Assembly (NCBI GenBank): GCA_029851415.1
Contig: CM056742.1
Location: 189,453,344 to 189,517,343 of the forward strand
Direction: 5' to 3'
Length of the DNA: 64,000 nucleotides
From: Eretmocerus hayati
Taxonomy: Eukaryota > Arthropoda > Insecta > Hymenoptera > Aphelinidae
Shown: positions 38,479-48,903 of the stretch, piece after piece
Layout of the letters: each line of letters starts with the position of its first letter
How positions within the stretch are numbered: position 1 is the stretch's first letter
Notes under the pieces: generated by a model
Database searches by the model: none
Told to the model about the DNA's origin: nothing
What the model saw: the letters and a program-made list of their open reading frames with translations, nothing else
Made by a program: the position numbers and the translations under genes

Positions 38479-39489
38479 ATTAGCAATCTCTCTTATCGGT
38501 ATTTCTACAGTACTTCATCAGTACACTTTCGGTATCTCTGCAGCATTCCATCGGCACTTCACCGGTACTTGATCAATGCGATAGCGGCAATTGGTAAGAT
38601 ACCTGTGCTCAATCCCAAAAGCGTGTTGTGCCTTATCAATCTCCGCTGCGAGCGATATATTCGCAATTCTCTATCGCTATTCCCACGGTACACTATCTGC
38701 ATCTCCACAGTAATCAATCGGTATCCTTGTAATGTCACTGAGGCACTTTACCAGTACTTTCGCGGTACTTAGTCAGTACGATAGCAGCTTTGTCTGGGAT
38801 ACTTGTGCTCGATGCCACGGGTTATTACTGCCCTATGAGTGAGAGATTAATCTCCGTTTCAAGGAATATATTCGCAACCTCTCATCGCTATTGCCACGGT
38901 ACTCCATCAGTAAATTCTCAGTAATCAATCGGTTTCTTCGTAATATCACAGTGGCACTTCACCAGTGATCTAGAGTTGCTTGGTCAGTACGGTAGTAGCT
39001 TCTGTAACGCACCTGTGCTGGATGCCATGGGGCCGTGCTGCCCTATGGATGTGTGATCCATCTTTGCTCCGAGCAATACATCCGGAATCTCTTGTTTGTA
39101 TTTCCTCGGTATTGCGTTACTAATTTCGCAAAACTTGATCTGTAGACTTATGGTATTACTGCGGCACAACATCAGTACCGTGGTGGTACATATCCAGTAC
39201 TATAGCATCTTTTTGTGAGATTCCGGTGCTTGATCCCATGGGGGGGGGGGGGGGCGTTTAATATTACGTGGTTCATCTCCGCGTCGAAAGATGTACGAGT
39301 TGGTTACCTGGGTTGGTTACCTCGGTTTTCCCACAGAACTTCATCAGTACATTGTTAGACTTTAATCAGTAGACTTGTACTATCACAGTGGCACTTCCCC
39401 ATGTTTTCGATGGTACTTGATCAGTACTGCGGAAACTCCTTGTGCGATTCCTTCCTATAACCATATCAAGCGATTCTTCTCTCAGAAGA

Positions 39490-39830
39490 GCTTCCCGATA
39501 TCGATATTTCACGATAATTTGGAAATTACCTATATATATATATCAAAGATGTCGAATTGGTCAATATCATATCATAATCATCGGACCAAATATCGAAAAT
39601 CATCAAAAATATCGATAGTGGTACGAAATACCTGCAGTCATACTCTGTATCTATCCAAATCGCTTCCAAATGGTGTTGATACAATGCCCTCAGATTCTCC
39701 CATTCACATACAATTGAGTCTAAGAAACCAAAAAAGTAAGAATAAGATGGAAATAAAGCGAGGAAATACAGCTGGATTGAAATCACATCTGTGTGTACAC
39801 CACACTATCGAGTATAATTTGAATTTTGGA
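39490..39830 (+). pseudogene. Possible relic of a BED-finger hAT transposase start
   Basis: An ATCGATA/CGATATCG-rich stretch (39494-39620), like the subterminal region of BED-finger hAT elements, is followed by an open frame. Codons at 39759-39819 read NTAGLKSHL, five residues, then HH, then TIEY. This resembles the second half of a BED zinc finger (NTSxLxxHL...H). The expected upstream Cys-x2-Cys pair is not visible, so the finger would be broken or frameshifted. No downstream RNase-H-like hAT domain is recognisable. The 212-codon frame that contains it (39375-40013) also covers non-homologous sequence and should not be taken as a protein. Confidence 0.3.
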
Positions 39831-40310
39831 TATGAGGTATGGTCAAGAGCTAGACGAAAATTTGAACTTGTGTGGCTGCGAGGACCTGGTGTGACGTTGT
39901 CGAGGAGATGGCTGGAAAGCGGCGTGGTCTGTAGGGCCAATTCCAGGAATGCGGCTTCTGTAGCGAACGTCCGGGCCTACGGGAGCTCTGGTAATTTGGC
40001 TGTTTCTTGTTGACGTATGGAGCGAGAAGTGTCTGTCGCACCGGATCCTCGCTGCTGCGATACCTCAGCCGTTTGACGAGCATCCCAACTTGACTCATAT
40101 ATCGAGGTGGCTCGAACTTTAGCGGGCTGTAAACTACGCGACACAACACATTCGATATGTATTGAACTATCGGTGATTTCAAAAACTACAAAAGTGTGTG
40201 CTTGCGTGCAAGTGTATGATTGTCTGTGAAAACGACTTTAACGGGAGAGATACCCTACTCTACAGCTTTCGCTATATATGCATATATTATAAAATAATTA
40301 TAATAATTAA
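39831..40310. other. No gene seen
   Basis: Transitional sequence between the hAT relic and the minisatellite composite, ending in a (TATA)-rich stretch at 40270-40310. Confidence 0.35.
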
Positions 40311-40481
40311 GGAGCCAGGCAAAATTTGTCCGTCCACCCACTGCGTATCGGGTTGCCTATGTGGAGGGGGTGAAGGGTGATGGGTGGGTGGATGGGTCAT
40401 GGTTGGGTCACGGGTGGGTGGGTTGGTGGGTGAGTGGGGGTTAATGGTCGGGTGGGTGGGTTGGTGGATTGATGGTGTGGA
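40311..40481 (+). repeat. Minisatellite composite B, head and GGGTGGGTGGAT stretch
   Basis: The head (GCCAGGCAAAATTTGTCCGT, then CCACCCACTGCGTATCGG) closely resembles that at 58811 (GCCCAGCCAAAATTTGTCTG, then TCCGCATTCCGCGGATCGG). It is followed by ~110 bp of degenerate GGGTGGGTGGATGGGT-like repeats on the + strand. The complementary strand is C-rich and could form unusual structures. Confidence 0.6.
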
Positions 40482-40518
40482 AATCACTAAAGTTCAAGTG
40501 ATACATTCCACTCGGTTC

Positions 40519-40930
40519 CAGTGAAAATTTCACTAAAAAATCAGTGAAATTTTCACCCAAAAATCAGTGAAAATTTCACTAAAATTTCAGTGAAAATTTC
40601 ACTAAGAAATGAGTGAGGATTTCACTAAAAAATCAGTTAAAATTCCACTAAAAAATCAGTGAAAATTTCACTAAAAAATCAGTGAAAATTTCACTAAAAA
40701 ATCAGTGGAAATTTCACTAAAAAACCAGTGAAAATTTCACTAAAAAATCAGTGAAAATTTCACTAAAATTTCAGTGAAAATTTCACTAAGAAATCAGTGA
40801 AAATTTCACTAAAAATCAGTGAAAATTTCACTAAAAATCCAGTGAAAATTTCACTAAAAAATCAGTGAAAATCGCTAAAGTTTCAGTGAAACTTTCATTG
40901 AAATTCCAGTGAAGATCACTCAAGGTTCCA
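40519..40930. repeat. 23-bp tandem array of AGTGAAAATTTCACT palindromes, ~18 units
   Basis: The unit is AGTGAAAATTTCACT plus an eight-base linker, usually AAAAAATC. AGTGAAAATTTCACT is itself a near-perfect 15-bp palindrome, so every unit can pair with every other and each can form a cruciform stem. Eighteen units are countable, with decay towards both ends. Linker variants AAAATTTC and AAGAAATC occur as a pair in units 3-4 and again in units 11-12, which suggests a duplication of an eight-unit block. Confidence 0.85.
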
Positions 40931-41185
40931 CTGTCTATTAGATTCGAATAGTTGTTTATTTCAGTATAATTGCATCATTGGATGTAAATAACTATTTCGA
41001 AATTAGTGTATTGACTGAGTCAAACGAGATGGGCAATAAGGGTATTCATATTATTCATTGCTGGAGAGAGAAATATCCTTCATGATTAGTTTTCTATCTA
41101 GGTACAGATCATAAGTGAGATAAGAGTCATAAGGCAAATAATCGTAGATTTCGCAACATCCTTCCAACAAATTAAATTAATTAAG
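40931..41185. other. No gene seen
   Basis: AT-rich spacer between two minisatellite composites. Confidence 0.35.
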
Positions 41186-41840
41186 CGTCTGTCCGATTTT
41201 ATCCGTCCGGATGCCTCGTATCGTGGTGACATCATTGGTGCTGTTGGTGGATTAGTGGGTCCGGTGGGTCGGTGGGGTCCGGTGGGCCGGCGGGTCGGTG
41301 GGTCTGTGTTGGTGATGCTGGTGATGAATTTTGACTTATCCGTACGGATTGGGGAGTTGATTTGATGGTCCGATCAGTTGTTCTAAGATCCAATCAGTCA
41401 AAACATTTCTTTTGGATCGATGGACTGTGGCTGGGGTCGGGGCTTGTGCAGGGACTGGGGCTGTGACTAAGGCAGGAGCTTAGGTTTTTGCTGGGGCCGA
41501 GGCTGAGGATAAGGCTGGGCCTGTGGCTAGGGATGAGGCAAGGCCTGTGGCTTGGGGCGAGGCTGGGCTAAGGCTGGGGCTGGAGCCGGGCCGAAGCTGA
41601 GGATGGACAGAGGCTGAGGTTGTGACTGGGACTGAGGCTGGAGCTGTGGCTGGAACTGGGGCTGGGGCCGTAGATAGGGCGTGGCTGAAGCTGTGGCTCG
41701 GGCTGGAGCTGGGGCTGAGGCTGGAGCTAAGGCTGAGCTGGGGCTGGAGCTGGGTCTTGGTCTGAGGTTGGTGCTGAGGCTGAGACTGGGGCTGTGGCTG
41801 AGGCTGGGGCTGGGACTGGGGTTAGGGCCGTGGATGGGGC
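41186..41840 (+). repeat. Minisatellite composite C: GGTGGGTCGG stretch and GGCTGGGGCTGA array
   Basis: The head region contains GTCTGTCCGATTTTATCCGT and CCGGATGCC (41187-41214). It is followed by GGTGGGTCGGTGGGGTCCGG-like repeats (41230-41320). A unique stretch with ATCCGTACGGAT separates this from a hexamer-based array (41425-41840) of GGCTGG, GGCTGA, GGCTGT and GGAGCT words. Apparent proteins rich in Pro-Ala (minus strand) or Gly-Leu (plus strand) are translations of the array and not genes. Confidence 0.6.
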
Positions 41841-42221
41841 GTGAAATTATTTTTTCAGAATCCACTGTATTATGAAATCTCGACGTTACATTGTTGAACT
41901 CCAGAAGCATTTCAGGGGTCCATACCATATCAGAGACACTTCCAAGCCGAACGAGCGTTAGCGAGGTAGGCAAAAACGCTACTCTATATGTACGTTACAA
42001 CGAAAACCCATGGGTGCGGTAAGCAATAAAAAATGTCAAAATGCAATAAAAAAGCAGCAGTTTAAGCTAAGGGTTAGTCCACACAATAATGATACGTGAG
42101 GTTATTATTTTTTTCGATGGGATAAAATATGATACTTGATTCTACTTACATGGTTGATCTGCATGAAAACTCTGGAGAGCAACTGTTATATATCTATATA
42201 ACTAACGTTTAAAATTTACAG
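41841..42221. other. No gene seen
   Basis: AT-rich sequence that ends in a pyrimidine/AT tract leading to the AG at 42220-42221, the acceptor proposed for the exon that follows. Confidence 0.35.
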
Positions 42222-42336
42222 CGGGATTCCGTATCTTACATGTTGTCTGAAAGCCATGAGAGCACTGTATGATAATGATGACAATTACGAACCATTTAGG
42301 ATGGACTTGGGAAGCGAGAAGCTCATCGTTGTTCCG
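42222..42336 (+). CDS. Putative internal exon of an unidentified gene
   Basis: A 115-bp stretch is bounded by a splice-acceptor-like AAATTTACAG and a donor-like CCG|GTAAAATG. One frame is open throughout, giving 38 residues with a protein-like composition: a Cys-Cys pair, an acidic segment YDNDDNYEPF and an ending LIVVP. Stop codons flank it in the same frame. It lies ~550 bp upstream of the CACTA element and outside its terminal repeat. I do not recognise the protein, and no partner exon could be paired with confidence. It could be a host exon, an exon of another mobile element, or chance. Confidence 0.3.
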
Positions 42337-42888
42337 GTAAAATGAATTTTCTATCAGTGAATTTCAAGAATCAGGAGATTGACAGTTTTGTTTTCATGGA
42401 GGGGCTGTAAATCGGTACATAATGCCAGTGATGAGCTTTCAATTGTGTCTATGTGCATATTTTTAGAACCTCGGAATATTCTTGCATTCAAAAAATTACC
42501 GATTAAAACGAAGACGATCCGCGCGCTTGCGCGTGGTGAATATCTAGTATAGGCCCATATTGAAGAAAATCGTATATATAGATATAGTGGCAATAATAAT
42601 CACACTAGCTGTATCTAGGGATAGGAGGACCATTGGAGTGAACCCTTGGAATTTACCCTTATTTCTTACCAAAACAAGATTATACCCAGATTTTATCAAG
42701 ATCCGTGTTCCGCAGACCTGATGCTCTCCTTGTAAGTACATTAGCTTCATCGGTCCCAGTCGATCGTCATTTTTTTTCAATGTGATCTCTAAGTATGACA
42801 GCCAAGCGCTCAAAATTGAATGATAACACGTTAAAATCACTCAAGTGTAACAATCCCAATTCAAGATTCTATCTGTCTGAAGAGATAA
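42337..42888. other. No gene seen
   Basis: Spacer between the putative exon and the CACTA element. A GCGCGC-containing word near 42520 is the only local oddity. The last two bases (AA) match the two bases after the element. Confidence 0.35.
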
Positions 42889-43016
42889 CCCTAGTAGGAA
42901 TCAAATCAGTGTAAACTGACTTTCAGCCAGTCCCCGGTCAGTTAAAACTGACCGGGAACTGACCAGTCTTCTGACGCAATTCATGGCAGGGGACTGACCG
43001 GGTACCCCGAGTTGCT
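42889..43016 (+). repeat. Left terminal inverted repeat of the CACTA element
   Basis: It pairs with 49065-49215. It contains CAGTCCCCGGTCAG (42928-42941), its inverted variant CTGACCGGGAACTG (42948-42961) and GGGGACTGACCGGG (42989-43002), and ends CCCCGAGTTGCT. The repeated word in both orientations is the likely binding target of an element-encoded protein. Confidence 0.85.
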
Positions 43017-43270
43017 AGCAAAATATACTGCGTCCAAATTGTCGACTGCTACTTCTTTGCGTAAATAAACAACTCTTGTCAGACATTTCTCGCAAATTTT
43101 CAGCGCATGCACAAAATTTGTACAACTGGCTTCAATAGATCTGATAACAGTATCATGTCAGGCAATAATTTTTTCAAAACTATGAATTGAGTAATGAGAG
43201 GTATTTTTGCGTAATTGTGAACATCAGAGTGGTTTTTATGCGATGAGCGAATTTGATTTCGCTTTTCCAG

Positions 43271-43350
43271 AGTCTACGTATTTCTCAAGACACAAAAATC
43301 AGTACTCCATCTCAAATTCATCAAATACATGTCATGCACGCTAGGATCTG
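43271..43350 (+). other. Probable 5' untranslated exon of the transposase gene
   Basis: Bounded by acceptor GCTTTTCCAG and donor CTG|GTAAGTAG. The next acceptor (CATTTTTCAG, 43431-43440) would join it to the exon that holds the transposase start. ATG codons in this exon run into stop codons shortly after the junction, so it is probably untranslated, with short upstream frames. Confidence 0.45.
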
Positions 43351-43482
43351 GTAAGTAGTGAATTTATTTTGGTCTCCTGAAACAATTCTCTTGTCTATTA
43401 CTCAAACCTTAACCTCATCATTTACAAATCCATTTTTCAGATATCTATTTCTTGGAACATTCCCAAGTGTCAAGGTTCTGAA

Positions 43483-45779
43483 ATGGAAGGGAACAAGGAA
43501 AGGAAGAGAAAGCTCCAAGCTGCCACTAGACAACGCAGGCATGACATTCTCAAAAAAATCAAATTGGCTCCAAGTAGTGAAGACAGCGATGATGGTGAAA
43601 TTGTTGGACCGATCAAGGTGGCTTCAAATACTGAATCCAGTCATGGTGTTGAGGTTCCCGTGCCTCAATCTGGCAGTTTATCCCTTTCTGAAGTGTCATG
43701 CAAGCCTGTTGGAAGTGAAGAAGGAAGCGAGAGTAGTGGAATGACCTTATCCACAAGCTCAGATGATGATTGTGTTGTTGCAAAAAATTTGTCAAAAATG
43801 CCAGCTTCGGCCCTGGTGGCAATTTAGATGAGCAGAATGTAGATACTGGATGCCTTTTCAGAGATGACACTAGTGACATATCATCAAGGATATCAAGTTC
43901 TAACAATGAAATGGGTCATTCTGAGTCTGAGGTTACAAGTGGTGAAAAATCTGCATCCGACGATGAAGAGACCCAGTGCAGTGATGGTGAAGCAAATCCT
44001 CTTCCTTTCCCCAGTCAGTTGAGACTATGGGCTTTAAGGAACAGGATTCATCATGCACAGCTATCAGAGCTGCTGGTATTATTACATTCAAAGTTTCCGG
44101 AACTCCCAAAATCAGCCAAAACATTTTTACAGAATAAATCCAGTCCCATATATCAAGTAGAAAAATGTATGCCAGGTGATGAATCTGACAAATCTGAATT
44201 TGTTTACTTTGGTATTGAAGAATATCTGAAAAAGAGTGTGAATCCAAACTTACACTTAGAAGAGATGATAATTTTTTTGAAGTTCTTCGTCGATGGCATT
44301 CCACTATTCAAATCAAGCTCAATAGAGTTTTGGCCTATACTAGGCCAAGTTTTTTGTGAATCTCATGATGTATATAAGCCATTCAACATTGCTACTTGGT
44401 GTGGCGAGGGCAAGCCCAAATCAGTTGAGTTTTTCTTTTCCAAATTCATCAAAGAACTCAATCATCTTTTCAAGAATGGAATAGAAATTGAAGGCAAAAA
44501 ATTTAGTGTGAAGTGTAAGTGTTTTATCTGTGATCGCCCTGCTAGATCTTTTGTGAAGCAGACCCAAGGGCATGCTGGGTTTTATGCATGTGAGCGTTGT
44601 CAGCTTGCAGCTTTCAGATTAGTAGGAACAACAGTATTTCCAACTGAGCGTGGAGAAATGAGGACAGATAAAAGTTTCAGACAGAAGTCTCATTTGGAGC
44701 ATCATAATTTGATATCACCTATTGAAGATTTGGAACCTTGGGTTGACATGATCAAGATATTCATTATTGAGAGCATGCATGTTGGACCCCTCGGTACTAT
44801 GAAGAGGTTACTCACTAAAATGTGGATTGGGGGTGAGAAGAAAATTTCAGAAATGAATGCTCTGAAACTCTCTGTGAGGTTGACCAATCTCTCGCATCAG
44901 ATCCCATGGGAGTTTCAGAGGAAGACAAGGTCTCTGTCAACAATCACACACTGGAATGCAAATGAACATGCCTTGTTTTTGAAATACTGTGGTCCCATGG
45001 TGCTTGATGGTTTACTGGACAATCATCTCTTCGAACACTTTCTTCTTTTGCACACATCATTTAGGATATTGAGTTGTCCTAGGTTGCATAAAACTCATCT
45101 GAGTTTTGCTAGGAGCTACTTGGAATCATTTGTGAAGCTAACAAGGTTACCCAATTACTATTCTCAGAAGATGTCAACTATAAATATGCATGACTTATTG
45201 CATATACCAGATGATGGAGAAGATATGAATTGTGACATTACCAAATATACTGCATTCCCATTCGAGAATGACCTGGGGGTAATGAAAAGGGATCTCAGAA
45301 GTGGTAATAAGCCTCTTGCTCAACTGTGTCGACGTAAAGCAGAGAAAGATCTTCTGATTGAAAGGCCTGCTATACCACCACTTTATTGTATTCTGAAGAC
45401 AGCCAATAGAAAGGGGGGGGGGAAGGTAATCACAAAATTCAAGTGCAAAGGCTATGAAATAGGATTATCATACCCGAATAATATTGTTCTTCTAGAAAAT
45501 GGTTCCTTCATGAGAGTCAAGGAAATTTCTGAAGAAGGTGATGGTTCAAAAAGAAATTTTTTCATGAAAGGCACAGGCTTTACAAAAAAATCTCCAGCTT
45601 TTTCCTACCCTCCAAATGCTTTTGGAGTCCTGAATATATTTGTAGTTGAAGAGAATCCTGCAGCTTGTCTAATAAAATGGTCGGTGAAGGACATCAAATC
45701 AAAGTGTTGCGTTTTCCAAATATATGAGTTAGATGAGAGTAACAAAAAAATGTTTGCAGTGCCGATGCTTTATATTTGA
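43483..45779 (+). CDS. CACTA/EnSpm transposase, interrupted by one frame change
   Basis: This would be the catalytic protein that cuts and moves the element, acting in the nucleus. The first frame (ATG at 43483, stop at 43827) gives a basic start (NKERKRKLQAATRQRRH) and an acidic Ser/Asp-rich linker. The second frame is open from 43770 to 45779 and carries the transposase body. The second frame has no early ATG, and its acidic linker continues the first, so they are one gene split at A6 (43782-43787). Numbered from 43770, visible motifs are FFVDGIPLFKSS (172-183), CFICDRPARSF (251-261), CERC (274-277), ESMHVGPLG (334-342), WNANE (395-399), NMHDLLHIPDD (472-482) and AFPFEN (495-500), in the order of animal CACTA transposases. 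Where relatives have D-x-MH, this copy has E-x-MH. A G10 run (45413-45422) keeps the frame. Confidence 0.85.
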
Positions 45780-46582
45780 TGCGAATTCCTTCACCTATTG
45801 TTCAATTCTGAAATCTCGACGAATGATCATTTCCCGGAATACCAAAAATAATCCAAGTATTCAGGAAAGATTTTACAGAGAAAATTAATGTATCACAATA
45901 TGTTTGATATTCCAATTCTTTTGCATGAAATGAATCCGTTCAACGCAAATTATTGTTGAGTGTTATTCAAAATTTAGTTTACGTTCTGGATCAAATTTGT
46001 TCATGAAAAAATATAGAGTCGTCGCGGTGGGAGTCATGGTCATGGTCACATGGTTTTTCTACACCCACACTAACACACTGCCCACACAGCCTCTTTCCAG
46101 AACGAAGCGCCAAGCGGATTAGTTGTTTTGATAATTTGACGATTATTTGCGAGTTCATTCTGCATGCAAGGTAACAGAAATGTTTGTATAAAAGTGCCCT
46201 AAAATGTTTAAAACCAAGTCTCGGCTCGTTTGCTATGATTTCGATTCCTGACAATCCACTGATGCAGAATTATCCATCAAAGTTCAATTCTAACCTAACT
46301 TTTCTGATGCGGTTCCCCAACAGGGGAACTTTTATGATGTGACTGAAATTGTAAACAAATTCCTCCATATTACTCTAATTGAGTTTCACTTCCATCAAAA
46401 AATTTCTTATTCAAATTAGAATTGCATTAACCTACGAAATGGTTATTTTTGTTTCGTTGAATGGATTCAAGTTCCCACCTCTGTTGAAATTTGAGGTTCA
46501 ATTTCCCTTGTGCTAGGTTTTGCATTTCCATCTGAGTAACAACAATTGAACTGTGTGGATACAGAACTCTGTTGATTCAGGC
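45780..46582. other. Spacer between the two CACTA genes
   Basis: AT-rich sequence with a perfect GTTCCCC-AACA-GGGGAAC hairpin at 46312-46329. A minus-strand frame (45991-46254) has no recognised motif. The TTCAG at 46576-46580, three bases before the accessory gene's ATG, could be a splice acceptor, so an upstream untranslated exon is possible. Confidence 0.5.
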
Positions 46583-48664
46583 ATGTCGGAAGGAGTGACT
46601 GACACACCCCTTCAAGTGGCTCGCCTAGATGGATACTCTGATGCTTCGGGCAACAATCTTGTTATTGTTCCTGACTTGTGGATTCAAGATGCTGATGATG
46701 AGGAGGATGGTGTGTTTTTCAAAGTGAAGTACATGTCACCTTCTGGAGATCGTGTAGATGATAGTGCTATCAGAGAGTTTGTTGAATTCCCCCTACCAGA
46801 GGCTCCAAAAGATTGGCCTGAATATGTGTGTCATCCTCAAGCAGTAGCTAGTGAGTATGTGCAATCTTTGGTGGGCACTTTAGTGGTTTTCTAAAAGAAT
46901 CTCATCTTTTTTACTTGTTCGCTATCCCTTCTATCGTGCAATCATCTATTTTACAGGAAATTATAATGAGGGTCTACTGATCTTGAACTCTTTGAAAAGA
47001 GTTGATGAGATGCAAGCTGCTATAGGTAAATCAAAAGTAAGGCGTCCTAGGAAAAAGAAAGTTGCATTATTTGATCAGACAAATGCTTCTGCTTGTAATG
47101 ATAATGTCGATATGAGAAAGGTAGAAATGGACCTCAGATCTTTCCCTAATATGGATGTTTATGTGTCGGATGGAGTTGATGATCAACATGGTAATGTCAT
47201 AGTAGAAGATGCACAGCCAACCGCTGTAAATAATGATAGCGACAAGTATAGTGGTGAGCTTCTCAAGTTTTCATCTACATCTGATACAACAATTTGGAAT
47301 TTGAATTAAACTGATAAATGTCCATCAGGTGATTCACAGTGCGGTGGTCAAGAAATTATCAGTAATAACCAGAATGGTGAGAATCTTATGAAATTTTTGA
47401 TCTTGAAAGATTTAATTGTAGGAATTTGAAATGATACTGAGTAGTCAATGCATTTTCATTACTCTAGTAAGATAAATGTTTTCCAACTAATACTGTGTGA
47501 TTCCAGGAGTTGCAGTTATGAATACTCAAGCAGACTTAGTTACAAATTATGGTTGTACTGAAGAGAATGCTGATGATGTTCTAGAAGTATCTTCAAATAA
47601 TAATGTAACCAATACAAAACCGAGTAGACAATACAAGAGAAAAGCAGGTTATTATTTCCAGATATGTTGAATTGAGTCATTCGCTGTCAAAAACTATATC
47701 TATTGCTGTCTATTTGAGATTTCTCATCTTCCATCTGGTGATGTTCACATGTATAATTCTTATTCGTATGAGGGATATAATGGTCATGGTTATTGCAGGT
47801 AAAGATGATAAGGATGGGTCTAGCGATGACGAGATGTACTGTAATAAGGGTGAGAATTTTTTTTTTGAGTTTGTACCAGCCCAAGACATCCGTTTAATAC
47901 TTATGTCTTTTCCAGATTTTCAGAAATTTGTTGTGAAGAAATTGAAATCACTCGATAGGACCCAAAAAGCTATGAAGAGTGAACTTTCAAATATGTCAGT
48001 AGCAATTAACGATACCAAAACTGCTGTAGTAGAACAGTGCCGTGCCGCTGATCTGGTCGAAATGCTTACTTTCAAAGAGCTTTGTGACCAAAGCTCACTC
48101 GATTTACCACTGAAAGATCTAGAAGATTTCAAAAAATTCAATGCGGCTCTGACTGATCCAAAACAATCAGAGTTGAAGATGAATGTGGTAAGTTGTAAAG
48201 GATCGAAATGTTCTCACCATCTTCATCTGATACAATATAGTCTTTTGAATGGAACGTTGAATTTTAAATTGAGTTTGATATATTTCTTTGCATATTTCAG
48301 GTAAAGTTCTTGAATTCAAATATATGCACCACTGGAAAGCTGGAAAATAACATAAGAGTAATTTTAAGAAAATTCCTATCGAAGGCTGCTGCCTTCAAAG
48401 TTACTGCCAAAAAAGAAATGAAAGAAAAATTAGTACTCAATGAAACTGAATTGGGCCGGATTTTGAAAGGTGAGAAGATATCAGATAGCTTTGATATCTT
48501 TAATTTAGTCCATTTACTCATCAATGTTCCTTTTCCCATTTCTAGATTGCTTTGTAAAGTGTTATAATGATCCAAATGTGCTCGATGAAGGTAAATTTCT
48601 AACAAGCGTAGGGAATATTTTAAACAACGTGAAAGATTGGGATAAAGGCCGGAAAAGTGTTTAA
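46583..48664 (+). CDS. CACTA accessory protein with DUF4806-like C-terminal region (eight exons)
   Basis: Exons read as 46583-46850, 46957-47253, 47329-47376, 47507-47647, 47799-47849, 47916-48187, 48301-48469 and 48546-48664. All junctions are GT-AG; every intron is phase 1 except the sixth (phase 0). The joined length is 1,365 bases, an unbroken 454-codon frame plus stop, which strongly supports the model. The N-terminus (about 1-90) is acidic and includes DLWIQDADDEEDG and LPEAPKDWPEY, like the N-terminal domain that often precedes DUF4806. A basic RRPRKKK segment follows. Exons 6-8 give the DUF4806-like region: DLPLKDLEDFKKFNAALTD, an ILRKFLSKAAAFKV segment, and an ending WDKGRKS. DUF4806 has no established biochemical role. 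By analogy with plant TNPA it may bind the repeated terminal words, which is inference. Exact starts and alternative splicing are unproven. Confidence 0.75.
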
Positions 48665-48903
48665 TCTAATTCACGATCTCAGAAGATAATAGCTGTAATT
48701 TATTCTTGTGAAATGTCATTATGTGATCATCAGGAAAATAATACAATGTGATGACTCGTATTTAGTTTGTGACGTACGTTTAGGTTGTTGTTGAGTCATA
48801 ATTACTAAATGATAAGATTTCGTCCTGCGTCACCGATGTTCATAGTTATGACTTAAATTTGAAATTTTATTTTGTCTAAAGCTATTATTTTTGTAAAAAA
48901 TTG

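Larger units (their letters stand above)
35560..39450. repeat. Degenerate tandem array, ~180-230-bp monomers, interrupted by a hAT element
   Basis: The phrase GGTACTTGGTCAGTACGATA, with variants, recurs at about 35754, 35936, 38562, 38763, 38973, 39182 and 39410. After removing the 2,438-bp insertion (element plus one target duplication), the spacings are ~182, 188, 201, 210, 209 and 228 bp. Other phrases shared in order are CACAGTGGCACTTCA, CCATGGGG, AATCTCCGCGTCGAGCAATA and TTCGCAATCTCT. G15 near 39240 falls in a late monomer. Divergence is high, so this is an old array. A weakly similar phrase set (GTTGGTCAGTACTTGACCGA) occurs near 49690. Confidence 0.6.

Noticed and set aside
39375..40013. 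212-codon frame on the + strand
   Set aside because: It crosses the end of the ~200-bp array, an ATCGATA cluster and a BED-like relic, so it is a chance fusion of unrelated repeats. Only the short BED-like part was kept, at low confidence.
40519..40930. Regular palindromic repeats read as a CRISPR array
   Set aside because: There are no unique spacers (the 8-base linkers are themselves repeated), no cas genes, and the context is eukaryotic.
41527..41973. Pro/Ala-rich 148-aa frame on the minus strand
   Set aside because: It is the direct translation of the GGCTGG hexamer array; the opposite strand gives an equally long Gly/Leu-rich frame.
45991..46254. Minus-strand frame between the two CACTA genes
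   Set aside because: It is opposite in orientation to both genes, has no motif, and is better explained as spacer or untranslated sequence.
46312..46329. GTTCCCC-AACA-GGGGAAC hairpin read as a bacterial-type terminator
   Set aside because: The locus is eukaryotic and the hairpin lies in the spacer between two transposon genes; no T-run follows at the needed place.
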